Origin: Stephanodiscus triporus
Taxonomy: Eukaryota; Bacillariophyta; Thalassiosirophyceae; Thalassiosirales; Thalassiosiraceae
Assembly (NCBI GenBank): GCA_036939755.1
Contig: JALLAZ010000785.1
Span: forward strand, 1-12,122
DNA: 12,122 bases
Reading direction: 5' to 3'
The position numbers and the translations under genes are program-made. The notes below the pieces were generated by a model. The model was not told the origin of the DNA. It worked only from the letters and a program-made list of their open reading frames with translations, and did no database searches. Positions 1 through 7,429 of this stretch are shown piece after piece; within the stretch, counting starts at the first letter, position 1, and each line of letters begins with the position of its first letter.

Positions 1-581
1 CCATCATCACGAGTTCAACGTCGGCGATGGGCATGCCCGCCCTCTTTGCCTTTTTGGGGGCATCCTCCAGCATGATGATGTACTGGGGGATGCCATCCAC
101 TTGCACATGGTATTGGTGCATGTTGCTGCGGAGGGAGATCATGTCAATGGCGTGGAGCCCTCCACTGTTGGCATTGAGGAAGGAGATGATGTCGAGGTGT
201 CGGCGTCCTTGAGGTTGTTGTACCAGACCTCATCGACGACGTCGCGAAGGAATTTGGCTGCCTCGCGTTTGGCCGCTTCGAAGCTGGCGTAGTCATCAAG
301 GCGGGCTTTGTGGGCTGCCTCCGTTTGTATGCAAATGACCATGGTGGCGTCGTCCACAATGCTGCCATCGTAGAGCGGGAGATGAGCGGGGCGTGTGAAT
401 GCATTGCCACCATGGTCAGCGGCGTACCTCACGCCGTCCGTGATGATGGCTGTGAGGGAGTGGATGCCCCCCAAACGGTCTCCCGGATCGACAGGAGATT
501 GTCGTCCGTTGGCTTGCCCTTGAGGGGGGGGAAGGCATCCCGTGCCTCCTTGAAGAGGAGGGTGATTGCGTTGGGCGTCAT
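1..581 (-). pseudogene. Decayed Copia-like (CoDi-type) retrotransposon gag, 5' part, running off the left edge
   Basis: Gag would be the structural protein of a Ty1/copia-type retroelement. Reading starts at the ATG at 581-579 (MTPNAITLLFKEARDAFPPL), moves to a second frame near 470 (GGIHSLTAIITDGVRYAADH, then KFLRDVVDEVWYNNLKDAD) and to a third near 195 (LDIISFLNANSGGLHAIDMI), which is still open at the window edge (MPIADVELVMM). The three frames read as consecutive parts of one protein, so each switch marks an indel. Comparing with what I remember of diatom gag proteins, a few residues seem to be missing at both switches, consistent with small deletions; that point rests on memory. No protease, integrase or reverse transcriptase lies in the window; they would be further left. 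No LTR or primer-binding site could be fixed with only one end visible. The family call is inference from remembered similarity. Confidence 0.6.
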
Positions 582-587
582 GCCTGC

Positions 588-779
588 TTAGGCGGATTTT
601 TTCGGAGACGGGCAAGGGCCGTAGAGGATCGCGATGATGACAATCAGCGCGAGAGCGTTGGCAGCGGCAAGCTGGGGGAATTTGGTGCTCTCTGAGACTC
701 GGCAGAGTCCGTAGGCAGAGGCGATGGCAACAGCGGCCTTTGCGGTTTTTTTCATATCAAGCTCGAGCTTGATTTCCAT
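588..779 (-). CDS. 63-residue hydrophobic ORF upstream of, and in frame with, the gag remnant
   Basis: This small ORF starts at ATG 779-777 and ends at TAA 590-588. Residues 1-12 are charged (MEIKLELDMKK). Two hydrophobic stretches follow at about 14-26 (AKAAVAIASAYGL) and 38-54 (LAAANALALIVIIAILY), and the tail is short and basic, so the peptide could be membrane associated. After the stop only two codons intervene before the gag ATG at 581, and that ATG is in the same frame. The ORF may therefore be a leader peptide of the retroelement, or the N-terminal part of a longer gag cut off by a nonsense change. The start region contains an 18 bp perfect palindrome (756-773). I do not recognise a family and assign no function. 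Confidence 0.35.
   Translation of the reverse strand: MEIKLELDMKKTAKAAVAIASAYGLCRVSESTKFPQLAAANALALIVIIAILYGPCPSPKKSA
756..773. repeat. 18 bp perfect palindrome
   Basis: The sequence atcaagctcgagcttgat equals its own reverse complement, with an XhoI-type ctcgag centre. It lies inside the start region of the 63-residue ORF and encodes the IKLELD segment, so it may be incidental to the coding sequence. Confidence 0.8.
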
Positions 780-813
780 TGCCGAGGGCGATGGGGGGGA
801 CAGATTCGTCGAG

Positions 814-866
814 ATAATCTAGGTATGAAGAAGAGCAGTATTGATGGTAATCGATACCTAGATTAT
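814..866. repeat. 13 bp perfect inverted repeat in the gag leader
   Basis: The arms ataatctaggtat (814-826) and atacctagattat (854-866) are exact reverse complements separated by 27 bp. They sit 34 bp upstream (in - strand terms) of the 63-residue ORF, in the presumed untranslated leader or LTR boundary of the retroelement. They could form an RNA stem. A role in packaging or priming is only a guess. Confidence 0.7.
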
Positions 867-870
867 TTAT

Positions 871-889
871 GGGAGCTCTGTGAGCTCCC
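871..889. repeat. Small perfect hairpin, 8 bp stem and 3 nt loop
   Basis: Arms gggagctc (871-878) and gagctccc (882-889) flank a tgt loop. The hairpin follows the 13 bp inverted repeat with a gap of only 4 bp, so the two could form a compound structure in a retroelement leader transcript. The rest of 780-970 contains nothing else I can identify. Confidence 0.65.
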
Positions 890-969
890 GAGCTACATTA
901 TTGGTGGTGTTGGCGGTTTGCAGCCTCTGAGTCACTAGGGTCTGGTCATAGTAAGAGTCAGGGGTTCTT

Positions 970-1265
970 CAATACCATAGATGAGAGTTGCTTTATCATG
1001 TCCTCCACGTTCTAAAGACCAGATTGCCGGAGTTTCTGCAATTCTTTTTTGAGACGAATCTATCTGTAATGAATCAGCAGTTGGCTAGCAACGTCTTCAC
1101 TCCGCATGTTGAATTGTGTGAATCAGTAGTTATCGGAAGTGAAGGTGACGAGAATTCCTACGACGGGTTGAGGCACATGCGGCGCAGCATATGAGGCTTA
1201 GTACCATGACAAAGAAGGCAGAGAAGAAGAAGCAGATTAAATAGACGAACAAGGGGGCGATGATG
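970..1265 (+). pseudogene. Chimeric, truncated copy of the adjacent subtilase gene
   Basis: Positions 970-1009 match the prodomain region of the subtilase gene at 4631-4670 on the opposite strand, with 34 of 40 bases identical by eye (encoding a TIDESCFI-like string versus TMDESCFI). After about 8 unrelated bases, positions 1017-1265 match the 3' end of the same gene and its downstream flank (1548-1790, opposite strand), including QQLASN, HVEL, GDENSYDG and HMRRS followed by a TGA at the same place. The match continues past the stop, so the copy arose from DNA, not from a selected protein. A T-run near 1041-1046 shifts the frame just before FETN. About 2.8 kb of gene that should separate the two segments is absent. 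The ORF open from 988 to 1194 is therefore a relic and not an independent gene. Confidence 0.8.
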
Positions 1266-1790
1266 ACAAGGGTTGCGATGCGACGAAGTCCAAGTTTGCA
1301 AAAAAGCATGTATTCAAACTCTCTTCTTTTTCACAATCAAGAGTGTGTTCTAATTGTATCATTACTTTTATTTTCTAATTTTTTATTGCTTCTCGATAGA
1401 CTTCTTACTCTTGCTATCATTGTAATGAAGTGTTAAAATGCTCTCTGCTGACTCGTATTCGTCTTAACAAAACAGGGAATGTATCGGTTCAGTGAATGTC
1501 CTCCTTGTGGATAATATAATTATCAAGGAAACTTCGACTGATTTACAGTATTATCCCCCCCCTCGTTCACCAAGTTCATCTGCTTCTTCTTCTCTGGCAT
1601 GGTACTAAGCCTCATCTGCTGCGCCGCATGTGGCGCGACCCGTCGTAGGAATTCTCGTCACCTTTACTTCCGATCTCTGTTGACTCACTCAATTCAACAT
1701 GCGGCGCGAAGGCATTGCTAGCCAACTGCTGATAAATTCCAGATTGATTCGTCTCAAACCGAAATGTAGAAACTCTGCCCATCTGGTCCT
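1017..1790. repeat. Inverted repeat made of two subtilase 3' ends
   Basis: The left arm is about 1017-1265 and the right arm about 1548-1790. In the best stretch, from cagcagttgg to the sequence around the stop and gaggcttagtaccatg, I count roughly 15 differences in about 133 bases. The left arm carries an extra ~9 bp around aaagaaggc after the stop. The spacer (1266-1547) is AT-rich and has no convincing ORF. It contains an internal gataat-ata-attatc hairpin at 1510-1524. Confidence 0.85.
1367..1387 (-). promoter_or_regulatory. Candidate polyadenylation signals for the subtilase transcript
   Basis: Two AATAAA hexamers on the - strand (1367-1372 and 1382-1387 read as tttatt on +) lie about 225-245 bases beyond the protease stop codon, within the AT-rich spacer. 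AATAAA is the common eukaryotic signal, but diatom 3' ends are often less strict and such hexamers arise easily in AT-rich DNA. Confidence 0.3.
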
Positions 1791-4700
1791 TGGCAGCCCA
1801 TTGCGAGTTGAAAATATCTAGACCATTATAAGTAAGCTTGTACCAACTCTCAATTGTATCCCCCAATGTGTTACGGAGCTGGAAACGATACCTTGTTGAC
1901 GGCTCGAGGCATGCTGAGAAATGATATTCTTCATTATTCTCATACCCAAAAGAGCCATTCGGCCCATTCAAGATTGACTCAACGCCACCGTCACTTAAAG
2001 ATTGGATCAAGGTCCATGCCAGGTATTGTCCATCGTTTAAAGTATTCAATCCCACTTGGAAAAGTCTATCTTCGGGACACAATGATCTTTCAATCGATGA
2101 TGCAGAGTATTCAACGATATTATCTACGGGCCATTCTTGCTCGACAATTGGAGCGACTGTGGAAGTCCCTTTAACCCTGAAACAGCCAGTGATTGCCAAG
2201 GAGTATTTTTCTCCATAAGTTGCGAAGTTGGTAGCTTCAACTATGATCTTTACTTCCTCGCCATCCGATGGCGAAATCTGGATTCGCTCGACAGTATTCT
2301 TTGAGTCTTTAGAGTTCCGTCCATTAGGATATACAACGCCGCTGCTAGTACTGATGGACAGGTCTAAATCGTTTACTACACAGCTCTTGCAACCAGTGCT
2401 CGCTGGAGCATCATACCATGCAAGCGTGACGCTCAGTTCTCTTTCGCAAGTCGAACTGGACTTATCAATGAACAATGTGATGATGTCCTTATAACCATTG
2501 ACGATGTGCTTGTTATTCACCACCTTCATCTGCATGTTATTCTTACCGGCCAATGGCACAGAATTGATCAAATTCATGCGCCCCATGCCCTGATTGGAAT
2601 CGTATGGCTGCAATGGCTGATCATATAATATATCACCACTTGGCACGTACTGCACTCCACCAGTTAAAGGTTGGGCTCCATTCATCAATACCGCCTTGAT
2701 GAGTGTTCCACTTGGATTGAACGATTCGGCGCATCCTTTGGACCCACAGCAGGTAGAAGGATTGCAATATGCGTCTTCAAAGTATTGCCGAAGAATGGCA
2801 GCCCCACCTGCAACTTCTGGCGCGGCCATTGACGTACCGGTGGTGTACTTCACTCCGGAATCCCCTGTATTGGTGCCGTCATTCACATCGGGCGCACTAT
2901 TCCCGTCGCACTCTCCCACCAGCCCTGGATCAGCGCTTGCAGCCAAGACAAAGTGACCGGGTGCAACTATGTCGGGTTTCATTCGATTATCTTGTGTGGG
3001 CCCACGTGAGGAATAGTCTGCTAAGTATTCTATGCCCTTCTCCCCATAGATGGAATCTGTGCCGTAACCGAGACTGGCTCCAACGGCCAGGGGGTTCTTG
3101 CAGCTGGCAGGATCTTGGATTGAGTTTGCACCTAGACGAGCCGTATTTCCTGCTGATACCACTAACAATAAGTCTGGATAGTCATTTCGCAGCGCTGCAT
3201 CGTACTGACGACAAAAAGACGTGTACTGTCCATAATAAGACCTTCCCCAGCTTGCATTTATCACTCTCGCACCCTTATTGTTTCCCGCCCCACCGGCAGG
3301 ATTATATAAGGATTTCAAGATTCGTTCAACACCTGGATCGCCTATGCCGTAAGTTGCCTCCTCCATATCAAAGAAGGCAAGTCGACTTCCAGGTGCGGTG
3401 CCATCCGCATGTCCCGCCTCTTCATTTATGCCATCAGTGCTCTTTCTACCAGCCACGATGCCGCCAACGATTGTTCCGTGTCCCATACTTACCTCAGTTC
3501 GGTCACCGAACGTGTCGTCGTAGTGGACAACCTTTCGTTGACTGAAATCCCAACCATCGGCAACTCCACCATAGATTAGACCGCTTGACGAGGAGTCGCG
3601 GAGGTAGCAATTATCAGTGTCTAGCCCTCCATCCGCCACACCAACGACTGATTGGAGAGTTGGTATATTATTTGGAAATGTTAGTATGCACAAGTTAGAG
3701 TAGTGTGCGATGGCCATGTCTAACAAACTCACCTTGTCCAGTGCCATCCAAACTCATTGAGAAAAATGGACGTTGACTGTACTGTCCCGACTGGGTGATC
3801 CACTGGGGATTTGTCTTGCCTTCTATCGACGCAAGCACGATTGGCTGAGCTACCTCGACGGATATCACTGATGGATGGATGGATAACCCGATGAGCAACG
3901 ATAGCGCACAGTGTTTATTCCATGCCGATGACTCGACGGCAGCTTGCTTCATAAATTGTGATGGTGGGTGTAAAATAACTTCGAATTGGTCTGCTTGAGG
4001 CTGCACTTCAAGGGTATCCAGCATGACCTGGCACCCATGGGGAGCCTCAAATCCTTTCGACAAGGCGGTAGACCATATGCTGCGACCCTTGGGAAACATA
4101 GCATTGCTTGAGCTCTCATCATCATTTAGGGCCATGGCAGTCAACGAGAAAGCTTCTCTTGCGGATACGGCAGAATCGAAAGTGAGGGTTGAATTCTCAA
4201 TGCTGTTACTCTTCAGATGAGAAGTTGATGAGGCAGCACCGGGAGGGACCTGTGCCATATCCTTGACGTACTCGACAATATCTATTGCCAAATCTTCAAC
4301 ACTCGCTCCATCTTGGACACTTCCAGGAATTAATGCCACCATGAATGATCGCGACCACTTTCTTACATTGAAATCTACTACTTCAGTAGTGTTATCGTGC
4401 GAGAATTCATTAACTCGTTTACTCTTTTTCAGCTTTTTCAAATCGGCCTCGCTTTCAATTTTTGGTGGCGACCAATCCTTGTCTTCTAATATACCCAGGG
4501 CGGTACCTCTTGTAACTTTGAGTGCGTCTACCAAAGGACCTAACTTGACCTTCTTTTTACCCTTTTTATCATCAGGTAGATTGGCTTCTGCTTGAGCGAT
4601 ATCAGATTGATAGGATTCCATCGCAGCAGCGGTGGAGGAAACAATAAAGCAACTCTCATCCATAGTATTGCTAACCGTCTGCGCGTGCTCAATTGGAATT

Positions 4701-5161
4701 TTGAGTGACGAAACAATTTCCTGACGACGTTGAAATCCTGATTGGTCCTGACTTGCACTACAGACGACGAACGGGGAATCTTTGGGCGCATCCTTGGATC
4801 TATTGTTTGTTTCATCTGATCGCAGATTGCGACGACGATCACCTCTGCGAGATGTCTGCTTACGATTGTGGTGGCGCTTACTCCAGACCCAACCATGCTG
4901 TACAATCTTTTGCCATGCATCGTCATCCCGAACTAAGAGGACATCTTGGCTCATCACCCCAAGCATTTGACGATCATGATCGTGTTTAATACTATCATGA
5001 TCATCGCGTAGCTGTTGTAGGGTTGCGTCATCGTCCAATGCGGTTTGTAGTATTTTGCTGAAATGATCACGTGTCATGTGTGGAGCTTTCGGTATGGTAC
5101 TATGGACATTTGCTGCAAAATCCAAGCATGGTATCAGTAGCAATAGCTTGGTTACTGTCAT
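1612..5161 (-). CDS. Secreted subtilisin-like serine protease (S8, KP-43-like), two exons
   Basis: The CDS is complement(join(1612..3647,3733..5161)), 3465 bases and 1154 residues. Subtilases cleave peptide bonds with an Asp-His-Ser triad. Exon 1 gives a hydrophobic N-terminus (residues 4-17, likely signal peptide), a basic cluster at 95-114 (KRHHNRK, RRGDRRR) and a long pro-region to about 470. Exon 2 carries Asp482 (GVADGGLD), His533 (GHGT), oxyanion Asn644 (SAGN) and Ser749 (GTSMAAP). Residues ~845-966 (VTLAWYD, VVNDLDL, KNTVERI) match the beta-sandwich domain I know from KP-43-type subtilases. A further ~190 residues of unassigned extension end in HMRRSR and TGA. The motif after the catalytic His is HGTIV where HGTHV is usual. 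The cysteine-rich insert near 771-782 suggests disulfides in an exported enzyme. Start 5161 is chosen because it yields the signal-like N-terminus. The gene appears intact, and its substrate is unknown. Confidence 0.88.
3648..3732 (-). other. Spliceosomal intron of the subtilase gene, 85 bp, phase 1
   Basis: On the - strand the donor is AAG|GTGAGT (GT at 3732-3731) and the acceptor is CAATCAG|TCGTT (AG at 3649-3648). A perfect TACTAAC branch-point box lies at 3686-3680, about 32 bases before the acceptor. Removal joins ...SLDGTGQ to VVGVADGGLD, the expected unbroken subtilase motif leading to the catalytic Asp. Without splicing, exon 1 reads to a stop at 3695. Confidence 0.93.
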
Positions 5162-5415
5162 GATGGCGGATATTGATGTTGTGTTTCAATGGCCTCGAAC
5201 GATCCATAGCTGACTAATTGCATCTGACCCTTGACTCTCTTGGACCCGGATGTTGCTGATCTAAGCTCATTCAAGACAAGAAAAACATCGGTTCACTTGG
5301 ACCCAGGAGCTGCTGAGATAGCCAGCCCGTTGTTTATTCCCTCCGTTTGTCTTGACCTCTGTGTGGTCCTTGTGGTAGTTGCCCAGTGTAATATTTTTTT
5401 ATAATGTACATAAGA
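5162..5415. other. Spacer between the subtilase start and the transposon, with a degenerate direct repeat
   Basis: This 254 bp stretch should contain the subtilase promoter and 5' leader (reading leftward). I see no clear TATA box. Two copies of a ~28 bp degenerate direct repeat start with cttggaccc at 5239 and 5296 (about 19 of 28 bases match) and are 57 bp apart. They could be duplicated regulatory sites, but nothing in the sequence proves it. Confidence 0.35.
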
Positions 5416-5445
5416 TATTGGGTGACTGCCATAATTCATTTTTGG
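5416..5445 (+). repeat. Left terminal inverted repeat of the Harbinger element
   Basis: It begins tattgggtgactgccataat and continues ttcatttttgg. Against the reverse complement of 7305-7335 it has two substitutions (both A/G) and one single-base gap over 30 positions. The match was found by comparing the flanks of the transposase gene. Confidence 0.85.
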
Positions 5446-5638
5446 TTTTTGTGAGCGATAGTTCTAAATTTAGACTTGCTGAAAATCTGGTCTAAATTTA
5501 CCGTTTCATTTTCTTGTGCCGTAAATAAAAATAGACTTTTCTGGATGGCTGCATGGGAATTCGTGGGCATTTCTCAGTAGTTTAGCCTTTTTGAGATATG
5601 ATCCGCCCCTCCCCCATTTCCTAACCTGACGCGCGACC

Positions 5639-6865
5639 ATGGCCGGAACTTTGACCCATCAGCAGAAGAAGAACGTCCGGCTTCTGATGTTCCTGATTCT
5701 GTTGGCTTGCTACCACAACAGTCTCCGCGTCCGCTCCTACCTTCTGAGGGCAGCGTTGGCCCATCCTTCTTTTTCGCCATGGCGAAAATTATATGACGAG
5801 GGGGGCTCCTCATCGTTCCTCCACGTCACAGGGTTGACAAGAGAGGCTTTTGACTCCCTTGTCATGATTGTGATTCCGCCTGGTCACAGCCTCCGCCGGC
5901 GGCGGAGGGGGAGGCCCTGGTCGCTTCCGCCGGATGGGATGTTGGGGCTTTTGCTTTGTTATCTGGGTAGCCAGATGACAATTAAGTGGCTCTGTTTGAT
6001 TTTTGGAATTACCCCCTCACCTTGCTGCCGTATCCTCAAAAAAATTCTTCGTATGACAGTGAAGAGGTTGCGGTTTCATCCGCTCGCAAGGATAGCATTT
6101 CCAAATGAGGAGAAAATGCAGAGGTTTGCGGAGATGATCAGTCTCCGCGAGCCAACGATAGCAAACGTCATCGGATTCATGGACGGACTGGGATTGGCAA
6201 CTGAGATGACCGACGAACGGCTCGAGCAGAATGCATATTACTGTGGCTATGATTGTGACACGATGGTGAACAATGTATTAGTATTTGGCCCTGATCCCTG
6301 ATAGGAAAGTATTTCTTTGTGCCATTAATTATCCGGGGAGCTGGTCAGATGGGATACTCACCACTCATTTCTTTTCACACATAAAAGAAAGGATTGGCGA
6401 TTATAAAATATGCATCGATCAGGGTTTCCCCCGAAGTGGGGACACATATGGTGTTTTGGTCGGGCCAGTTCCTGAGAAGAGTGCGCGTCAATTGCCATCC
6501 TCTGTTAGGGATAATTTGATTCGTCTCTCGAATGTGTACACATCCCTCCGGCAGGCTAGTGAATGGGGGATGTGTGGGTTACAGGGGACCTTCCCCCAAT
6601 GCAAAAAGCATTTGCCATCAAATAAGTATAAGCACAGGCATGTGATTGAGTGTATTATTTTGGTGCACAATTTTAGGATGGAAATTGTCGGACACAATCA
6701 GATTACAACTGTGTTTGCGCCAGAGTACGAGAGAGTTATCAACATTCAAGGTTACGAAGGATTCACCAGTATTACCTTCAGCCTGGCAATTATGAGACCA
6801 ATGATGAAGCAGAGTTGAGGATGGAAGAGAACTTAAGTGCCGAACAAGATGAAATTGGATTCTGA
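5639..6865 (+). pseudogene. PIF/Harbinger DDE transposase, frameshifted
   Basis: The transposase would cut and join the element's ends in the nucleus. The start ATG at 5639 has a good context (cgaccATGG). Frame 1 runs to a stop at 6301 and contains Asp182 in GFMDGLG. At 6289-6302 the 7-mer ccctgat is present twice in tandem. Counting it once restores VFGPDRKVFLC, so the duplication is the lesion. The next frame carries the second Asp (NYPGSWSDG) and Glu (QASEWGM, LQGTFP), then HNFRMEIVG, which are typical of this family. Near 6761-6768 the sensible reading returns to the first frame (QYYLQPGNYETNDEAELRME) with an acidic tail ending at TGA 6863-6865, implying a second indel. All three catalytic acidic residues survive, so inactivation looks recent compared with most of the neighbouring relics. 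Confidence 0.85.
6289..6302 (+). repeat. 7 bp tandem duplication that breaks the transposase frame
   Basis: ccctgat occurs at 6289-6295 and again at 6296-6302. Seven is not a multiple of three, so the duplication adds +1 and leads directly to the TGA/TAG run (tgatccctgatag). The downstream ORF is in exactly the frame predicted by one extra copy. Confidence 0.9.
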
Positions 6866-6879
6866 ACCAAGAATGTTTG

Positions 6880-7140
6880 GGGGCTTGTCAATTAGGGGAA
6901 GACAAGCATAAGGGTGGTCTAAACATTCAACAAAAATAAATTCTGACCCGCCCCTCTTACGCTTGTTCTTGCCGCACCCCATTGCCTTCTTTGCAATCCT
7001 GCAAAGATACTTCTCACTACTAGTCTCCACACGCCTCTCCATTGCCGCCATCTGCATCTGCATCTGCTGCTGTTTTGGTAATTGATGGCGCCAGGAGGGC
7101 GCCCGCCATGAGCTGCCTGGGCCTGGCTATCATTGTCCAT
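6880..7140 (-). pseudogene. Possible remnant of a Harbinger DNA-binding partner ORF
   Basis: PIF/Harbinger elements usually carry a second gene for a Myb/SANT-like DNA-binding protein. Here, on the strand opposite the transposase, an ATG at 7140-7138 opens MDNDSQAQAAHGGRPPGAIN, containing a GRPPG string that resembles an AT-hook core. A one-base shift near 7070 leads into QQQMQMQMAAMERRVETSSE and then a lysine/arginine-rich GCGKNKRKRGG. No Myb/SANT tryptophan pattern is visible, so a full domain is absent. Low-complexity glutamine/methionine codons could also arise by chance. The C-terminal limit is uncertain because the frame runs antisense into the transposase tail. Confidence 0.3.
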
Positions 7141-7166
7141 GATGGGAGGATCTTTAGACCAGGGGT

Positions 7167-7208
7167 CTAAATATGTTTGGGTTGGCCGGCCAACCAAAAC
7201 ATATTTAG
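7167..7208. repeat. 42 bp near-perfect palindrome with an FseI-like core
   Basis: Two 21 bp arms meet at ggccggcc (7184-7191) with one mismatched pair. Each arm reads outward ggccaacc(a/c)aaacatattt and ends ag. Immediately left, tttagacc (7153-7160) and ggtctaaa (7164-7171) form another 8 bp inverted repeat overlapping the first arm. The structure lies inside the right subterminal part of the Harbinger element. Confidence 0.85.
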
Positions 7209-7304
7209 GTCTAAATAAACTTGAAAAACAGGCCATGTTTTGGATACAGACTGCTAAATTTAGACTTTATTGCAAAGCTTTTAGTCAAAAATAGAACAAA
7301 ACCC

Positions 7305-7335
7305 CCAAAAATTGAATTACGGCAGCCACCCAATA
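7305..7335 (-). repeat. Right terminal inverted repeat of the Harbinger element
   Basis: Read on the - strand it starts tattgggtggctgccgtaat. It pairs with 5416-5445 and closes the element, so everything from 7336 onward is outside the transposon. Confidence 0.85.
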
Positions 7336-7429
7336 GAGTAGCTATAAATTAATTTATTACTCTACCAGTTTATCGATTCCATTAAATTGCTTTGCCCCCC
7401 CCCCCAGCCCCTCGTCCACATCGAGTTTG

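Larger units (their letters stand above)
5416..7335 (+). mobile_element. PIF/Harbinger-type DNA transposon, nearly complete, transposase broken
   Basis: The element is about 1.9 kb. Its ends are imperfect inverted repeats (5416-5445 and 7305-7335) that share tattgggtg(a/g)ctgcc and taattca..tttttgg. Between them lie a DDE transposase of the PIF/Harbinger (DDE_Tnp_4-like) type and, on the opposite strand, a possible remnant of a DNA-binding partner. Subterminal copies of ggtctaaat lie near both ends. The target-site duplication is not resolved: a TA directly flanks ttggg on the left and cccaa on the right. Most PIF/Harbinger elements make a 3 bp duplication, and the ISL2EU-like branch is, to my knowledge, associated with TA. 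The boundaries could be off by 2 bp. Confidence 0.82.

Noticed and set aside
988..1194. Independent 68-residue + strand gene
   Set aside because: Its sequence is the duplicated 3' end of the subtilase with a frameshift upstream and no start of its own supported by homology.
1503..1528. Bacterial-type rho-independent terminator at the gataat-ata-attatc hairpin
   Set aside because: The stem is AT-only, there is no following T-run in the right strand context, and the gene structure is eukaryotic.
2769..3545. 258-codon + strand open frame
   Set aside because: It lies wholly antisense to exon 2 of the subtilase and its first intron boundary, and its arginine/histidine/proline-rich composition is typical of an antisense shadow.
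3695..5161. Separate 488-residue gene upstream of the protease
   Set aside because: Its last 12 residues come from reading into the intron. Splicing at consensus GT...TACTAAC...AG joins it in frame to the protease, giving the unbroken motif before the catalytic Asp.
7395..7405. Functional poly-C element (also the 12-C run at 8901-8912)
   Set aside because: Homopolymer runs of this size are prone to slippage and sequencing error, and no context suggests a role.
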